Assembly: GCA_947570695.1 (NCBI GenBank)
Contig: CANOVB010000014.1
Coordinates: 1-36,903 of the forward strand
Source of the DNA: an uncultured Clostridium sp.
GTDB taxonomy: Bacteria; Bacillota; Clostridia; TANB77; CAG-508
Direction: 5' to 3'
Length of the DNA stretch: 36,903 nucleotides
Positions 33,813-36,903 of this stretch are shown in pieces. The position numbers and the translations under genes are program-made. Each line of letters begins with the position of its first letter. The first letter of the stretch is position 1. The notes below the pieces were generated by a model. It saw nothing but the letters and a program-made list of their open reading frames with translations, did no database searches and was not told where the DNA came from.

Positions 33813-34439
33813 TTGATTCAAAAGAAAATTGAAACTATAAAAGCAGATTATCTAGATGGAATGAAGTATAAAGACATTTTCAAAAAGTATAATATTACTT
33901 TATCTGATTTAAAAAAGATTATAAATCAGTATAAACTAACAAGGAACAAAAGTGAGCTGTATAAAGGCAACCAAAATGCGAAAAACAATAAAGGTGGAAA
34001 AGGTGGAACTAGTAATAATAACAATACAGTAGTTACTGGAGAATATGAAAAAATATATAAAAATATGCTAACTGAAGATGAATGGGAACTATATAAAAAT
34101 TACAACATTAATGATGATGATGAATTACAAATGAAAGAATATGCGCATGAATATAAAATACTTACAATAAGAGAAAACAGAATGATGGAAAGAATTAAAA
34201 AGCTAGAAAGGACAGAAAAAGATATTACAATAGGTCATACAAAAAAGAAGAATAGCGGTGGAGATACAGAAAAAATAACAGAAGCAGAACCGATTTTAAA
34301 TACAATACAAAGAATAGAAGATGGTCTTACTAGAGTTCAAGAGGCTAAAAGAAAAAGTAGAGAAAATATGATAAAACTTGGATTTAGTAAAAAGACATTA
34401 GAACTTAAAGAAAAACAAATTGATAATGAATTATGGTAA
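33813..34439 (+). CDS. Terminase small subunit-like DNA-binding protein
   Basis: 208 aa. An N-terminal helix-turn-helix (DGMKYKDIFKKYNITLSDLK) is followed by a KGNQNAKNNKGGKGG linker typical of TerS proteins and a helical C-terminus ending in a Lys/Glu-rich coiled coil. It should bind the packaging site. TTG 33813 is the first start in frame after a stop, preceded by GGAGGTG at 12 bases. The gene opens the packaging module. Confidence 0.78.
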   Translation: MIQKKIETIKADYLDGMKYKDIFKKYNITLSDLKKIINQYKLTRNKSELYKGNQNAKNNKGGKGGTSNNNNTVVTGEYEKIYKNMLTEDEWELYKNYNINDDDELQMKEYAHEYKILTIRENRMMERIKKLERTEKDITIGHTKKKNSGGDTEKITEAEPILNTIQRIEDGLTRVQEAKRKSRENMIKLGFSKKTLELKEKQIDNELW

Positions 34440-34453
34440 AGGAATAGATTATT

Positions 34454-35123
34454 ATGTTTGAAAACACTCATGACTTATACAAATCTAAAGAATGGCAAAA
34501 TCTGTTACAAGATTTAAAATTAGAAAGAGTAAATGGTGAGGGAAAATTAATTTGTGAACATTGTGGAGAAGAAATAGTAAAAGCTTATGATTGCATAGGA
34601 CATCATAAAATACCTTTAACAAATGCTAATGTTAATGATTATAACATTAGTTTTAATCCAGATATGATTATGCTGATACATTTTAAATGCCATAATAAAG
34701 TACATCATAGATTCGGATATGAACTACCTAAAAAAGTATATATAGTATATGGATCTCCTTGCAGTCGGAAAGTCAACATGGGTTAATAATATAGCAACAA
34801 ATGATGACTTAATTGTAGATATAGATAAGATTTGGGAATGTATTAGCTTCTGTGATAAATACAACAAACCAAACAAGTTGCAACAAAATGTTTTTGAAAT
34901 TAGAAATAACTTAATAGAACAAATTAAGATGAGACTAGGCAATTGGCAGAATGCTTTTGTAGTAGGTACTTATCCATTGAAGATGGAAAGACAACGACTA
35001 GCAGATAAATTAGGAGCTGAACTCATACTAATTGATTGTGATAAGGAAGTCTGCTTAAGTAGATCAAAAAATGAAAATTGGAATCAATATATAGAAGAAT
35101 GGTTTGAAAGTTATCAACCATAA
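34454..35123 (+). CDS. HNH endonuclease fused to P-loop kinase-like domain, joined by +1 shift at CGG
   Basis: Frame 0 starts at ATG 34454 with an HNH domain: CEHC (Cys34, Cys37), GHHKIP, a later Asn in NPDMI, and KCHNKVHHR. After residue 104 it reads TGC AGT CGG AAA and would stop at 34786. A +1 shift (CGGA read as Gly) gives CSGKSTW, an intact Walker A (VYGSPCSGKST), and continues to 35123 with a P-loop kinase-like domain (DLIVDIDKIWECISF, VGTYPLKMERQRL, LIDCDKEVC). The shifted protein is about 222 aa. HNH proteins near terminase often carry this P-loop extension. The sense of the C-terminus only after the shift is strong evidence that the frame is used. Confidence 0.87.
34763..34769 (+). 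other. Putative +1 frameshift / quadruplet CGGA (Gly) site 3
   Basis: AGT CGG A in frame 0. The shifted Gly is the conserved glycine of the Walker A GKST, so the correct product depends on it. Same NNT CGG N layout as the other sites. Confidence 0.75.
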
Positions 35124-35249
35124 CCCCCCGCCTTCAAGAAAGCGAAAGGAGTGCTTGGGGACTGTAAGGGGTACCTCTTTTTCACACGAGGCAAAAATTT
35201 CATTTTTTTTGAAAAAATAGAAATATATATTGAAAAAAAGGAGTTTATA
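35124..35249. other. GC-rich intergenic block, candidate cos region
   Basis: The block begins with CCCCCC and contains GGGG twice within about 50 bases, GC-rich compared with the rest, then becomes AT-rich before the next RBS. In many HK97-type phages the cohesive end lies between the HNH gene and the small subunit, so this is the likely cos or packaging start. The CCCC/GGGG stretches could pair in RNA. Confidence 0.4.
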
Positions 35250-35564
35250 GTGACTAGAAGAGAAGAATTAGACAATATCTTCAAAGATATAGATGAAAAT
35301 AAGAAAAAGTTAATTAATCCACTTTTAGACAATATAGCTTTTTTGGAAGAACGAATGGAAGAATTAAAAAAATATCCTTTTATTCAAGTTCATCCTAAGG
35401 ATCCAACAAAACAAAGGGCAACGACTGCAGCAAAACTGTATAAAGAACATTCGCAGAGCTATATGAATGCAATAAGGATGTTATACTCAATGATTAATGG
35501 ACACGAAGTCGAAGAAGATGCAGTTACAAAATGGTTAGAAGAAAGAAAAAGACAGTATGATTAA
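35250..35564 (+). CDS. P27-type terminase small subunit-like protein
   Basis: 104 aa from GTG 35250 (after AAGGAG) starting MTRREELDNIFKDIDENKKK, with LLDNIAFLEERMEELKKYPF, HPKDPTKQRATTAAKLYKE and a helical end, a pattern of P27-family phage terminase small subunits. The upstream frame is open to 35151 but lacks an RBS. Its end overlaps terL by 8 bases, which supports coupling. The relation to the TerS-like gene at 33813 is unclear; one may bind cos. Confidence 0.75.
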   Translation: MTRREELDNIFKDIDENKKKLINPLLDNIAFLEERMEELKKYPFIQVHPKDPTKQRATTAAKLYKEHSQSYMNAIRMLYSMINGHEVEEDAVTKWLEERKRQYD

Positions 35565-36903
35565 GTTTTACTTGGAGCAATATTATGAAGAAATTAAAAG
35601 TGGAAATATAATAGTAGGATTAGAGTTAAAGACAGAAATACAAAAGCTTATTAAGGATTTAAAAGATCCTAGATATAAATATGATACAGAAGAGGCACAT
35701 CTAAGAATTGATTTTATGGAAAATTTATGCTTACAAAGCAAAAGACCTTTTTATAATATGCCTATGGAATTATTACTATGGGAAAAAGCATTTATTGAAG
35801 TAATTTATTCTTTCAAAGTGTATGACAAGGAATTAAATCGATGGGCAAGAAGATTCCAAAATGTACTTTTGTTGATTGCAAGAAAAAATGGAAAGACAAC
35901 ATTGATGGCAGCAGATGCTCATGCGGATTTAAGAATTGGCGAAGGTGGAATGGATATAGTTTGTGCTTCTAATGATGATAAACAGGCAAGTTTGCTTTGG
36001 AATGAAATAGACAATATGAGAAAAAGAATAGATCCACATTCTAAAGTAACACATAAAAATATGTCAGAAATATGTAACACACAAAAGAATATAACTATAT
36101 TCAAAATGTCAGGAAAAACGCAAAACAAAGATGGTAGAAATATAGATAAAATGTATATGGATGAAAGCCATGATGCACCAAACGATGAAATAGCTGAAGC
36201 AGGTCAAAAATCAATGTCAACCAAAGATGAGCCTTTATTTATAAACTTAACTACTGAAGGTTTTATAAATGATGGCTACTTAGATAATGAACTAAAATAT
36301 GCACGAGAAGTTTTATTTGATGAGACTGATGACATACATTATCTACCATGGCTATTTACACAAGACAGCGAAGAAGAAATATGGCAGGATGAAAAAAGTT
36401 GGTACAAATCAAATCCTCGGTTTAGGAGTAGTCAAGAAATGGAAATCACTACGATCAGAAATTGAAAAATCAAAAACTTCTAAATCCAAAAGAATGCATA
36501 CACTTTGCAAAGACTTCAATATAAAACAAAACAATGCTCAAGCATGGCTAAAACGTGAAGATTATTATTATGAATTAGAACCTTTTGAATTAGAATCATT
36601 TAGAGGTTCTTTTTGTTTAGGAGCAGTTGACTTGGCAGCAACAACAGATATGGTTAGTGCAAAAATCTTATTAGGAAAACCAAAAGACAAAATAAAGTAC
36701 ATATATCAACATTACTGGATTTTAGAGAAGAAACTTACAGATAGTGATGACAAATCTGCAGGAGCTGAATATAAAGAATGGGCAAAAAAAGGATTACTTA
36801 CTATTCATGAAGGAAATGAAGTAGATGTTTCGAAGGTAGCAGACTGGTTTTATGACTTATATAAAAGTTACAATATAAAACCATATAAAACAGGATATGA
36901 TCA
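35557..36903 (+). CDS. Terminase large subunit, truncated by window end, +1 shift at CGG
   Basis: The ATPase domain has Walker A ARKNGKTT (108-115) and Walker B MYMDE (199-203), as in HK97-type TerL. At codon 288 frame 0 reads CCT CGG TTT and would stop at 36465. A +1 shift (CGGT as Gly) gives NPGLGVV, a usual TerL motif, then KRMHTLCKDFNIKQNNAQAW and the nuclease-domain start GAVDLAATTDM, open to the end of the window. Without the shift no nuclease domain is made. The protein packages DNA through the portal and cuts it. Confidence 0.92.
36415..36421 (+). other. Putative +1 frameshift / quadruplet CGGT (Gly) site 4
   Basis: CCT CGG T in frame 0. The shifted Gly forms NPGLG and the nuclease half of the terminase follows. 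It is the only site with T at the fourth base, so it would need U-U wobble at position 34 or a simple +1 slip. Confidence 0.7.

Overview
The window comes from a very AT-rich, low-GC Gram-positive chromosome, most likely an uncultured anaerobic Clostridia-type Firmicute. The grounds are the AGGAGG-type ribosome binding sites, the AT-rich codons, the ylxM-ffh-rpsP-khpA-rimM-trmD-rplS order, strong TTGACA/TATAAT promoters and a Spo0A-like protein in the resident prophage. The species cannot be named from the sequence alone.

Host region, 1 to about 19.9 kb: ftsK; an unknown protein; an MBL-fold RNA-processing-type hydrolase; a cytoplasmic GH15 glucoamylase-like enzyme; radA; a membrane-anchored cyclophilin; a prepilin-like surface protein with a SUMF1-like C-terminus; then the signal-recognition/ribosome operon ylxM, ffh, rpsP, khpA, rimM, trmD, rplS; a coiled-coil unknown; tRNA-Gly(UCC); a compositionally foreign small gene; an HD-domain protein; and a second, abnormal tRNA-Gly.

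Prophage, about 19.9 kb to the window end: a leftward lysogeny module (tyrosine integrase, zinc-ribbon/DUF4177-like protein, CI-like S24 repressor), a divergent promoter region with palindromic operators, and a long rightward early module (Cro-like, excisionase-like, LysM, Spo0A-C-like, HNH, replication, a C5 methyltransferase interrupted by an amber codon, ASCH, AAA+ ATPase and many small proteins). A late switch follows (HTH regulator, extended -10 promoter, leader terminator, tRNA-Met-like gene), then packaging genes (two small-subunit-like proteins, an HNH/P-loop fusion, and the large terminase, cut by the window edge).

The most striking observation is an apparent natural four-base decoding system. 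I checked every CGG trinucleotide against the reading frames. Exactly four in-frame CGG codons occur in annotated genes: the host MBL hydrolase (4319), a phage protein (29891), the phage HNH/P-loop protein (34766) and the terminase (36418). At all four a +1 shift, reading CGGN as glycine, restores the expected protein: the DCGMYQG motif, a stop directly before the next ATG, the Walker A GKST, and NPGLG followed by the rest of the terminase. The second tRNA-Gly (19748-19821) has an anticodon loop in which UCCG can pair with CGGA over four bases, and its stem can refold to an eight-base loop. It has its own promoter and terminator. Together these suggest a tRNA-Gly(UCCG) that decodes CGGN as a quadruplet glycine codon in both host and prophage genes. 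The prophage integrase lies next to this tRNA, which is the likely attachment site.
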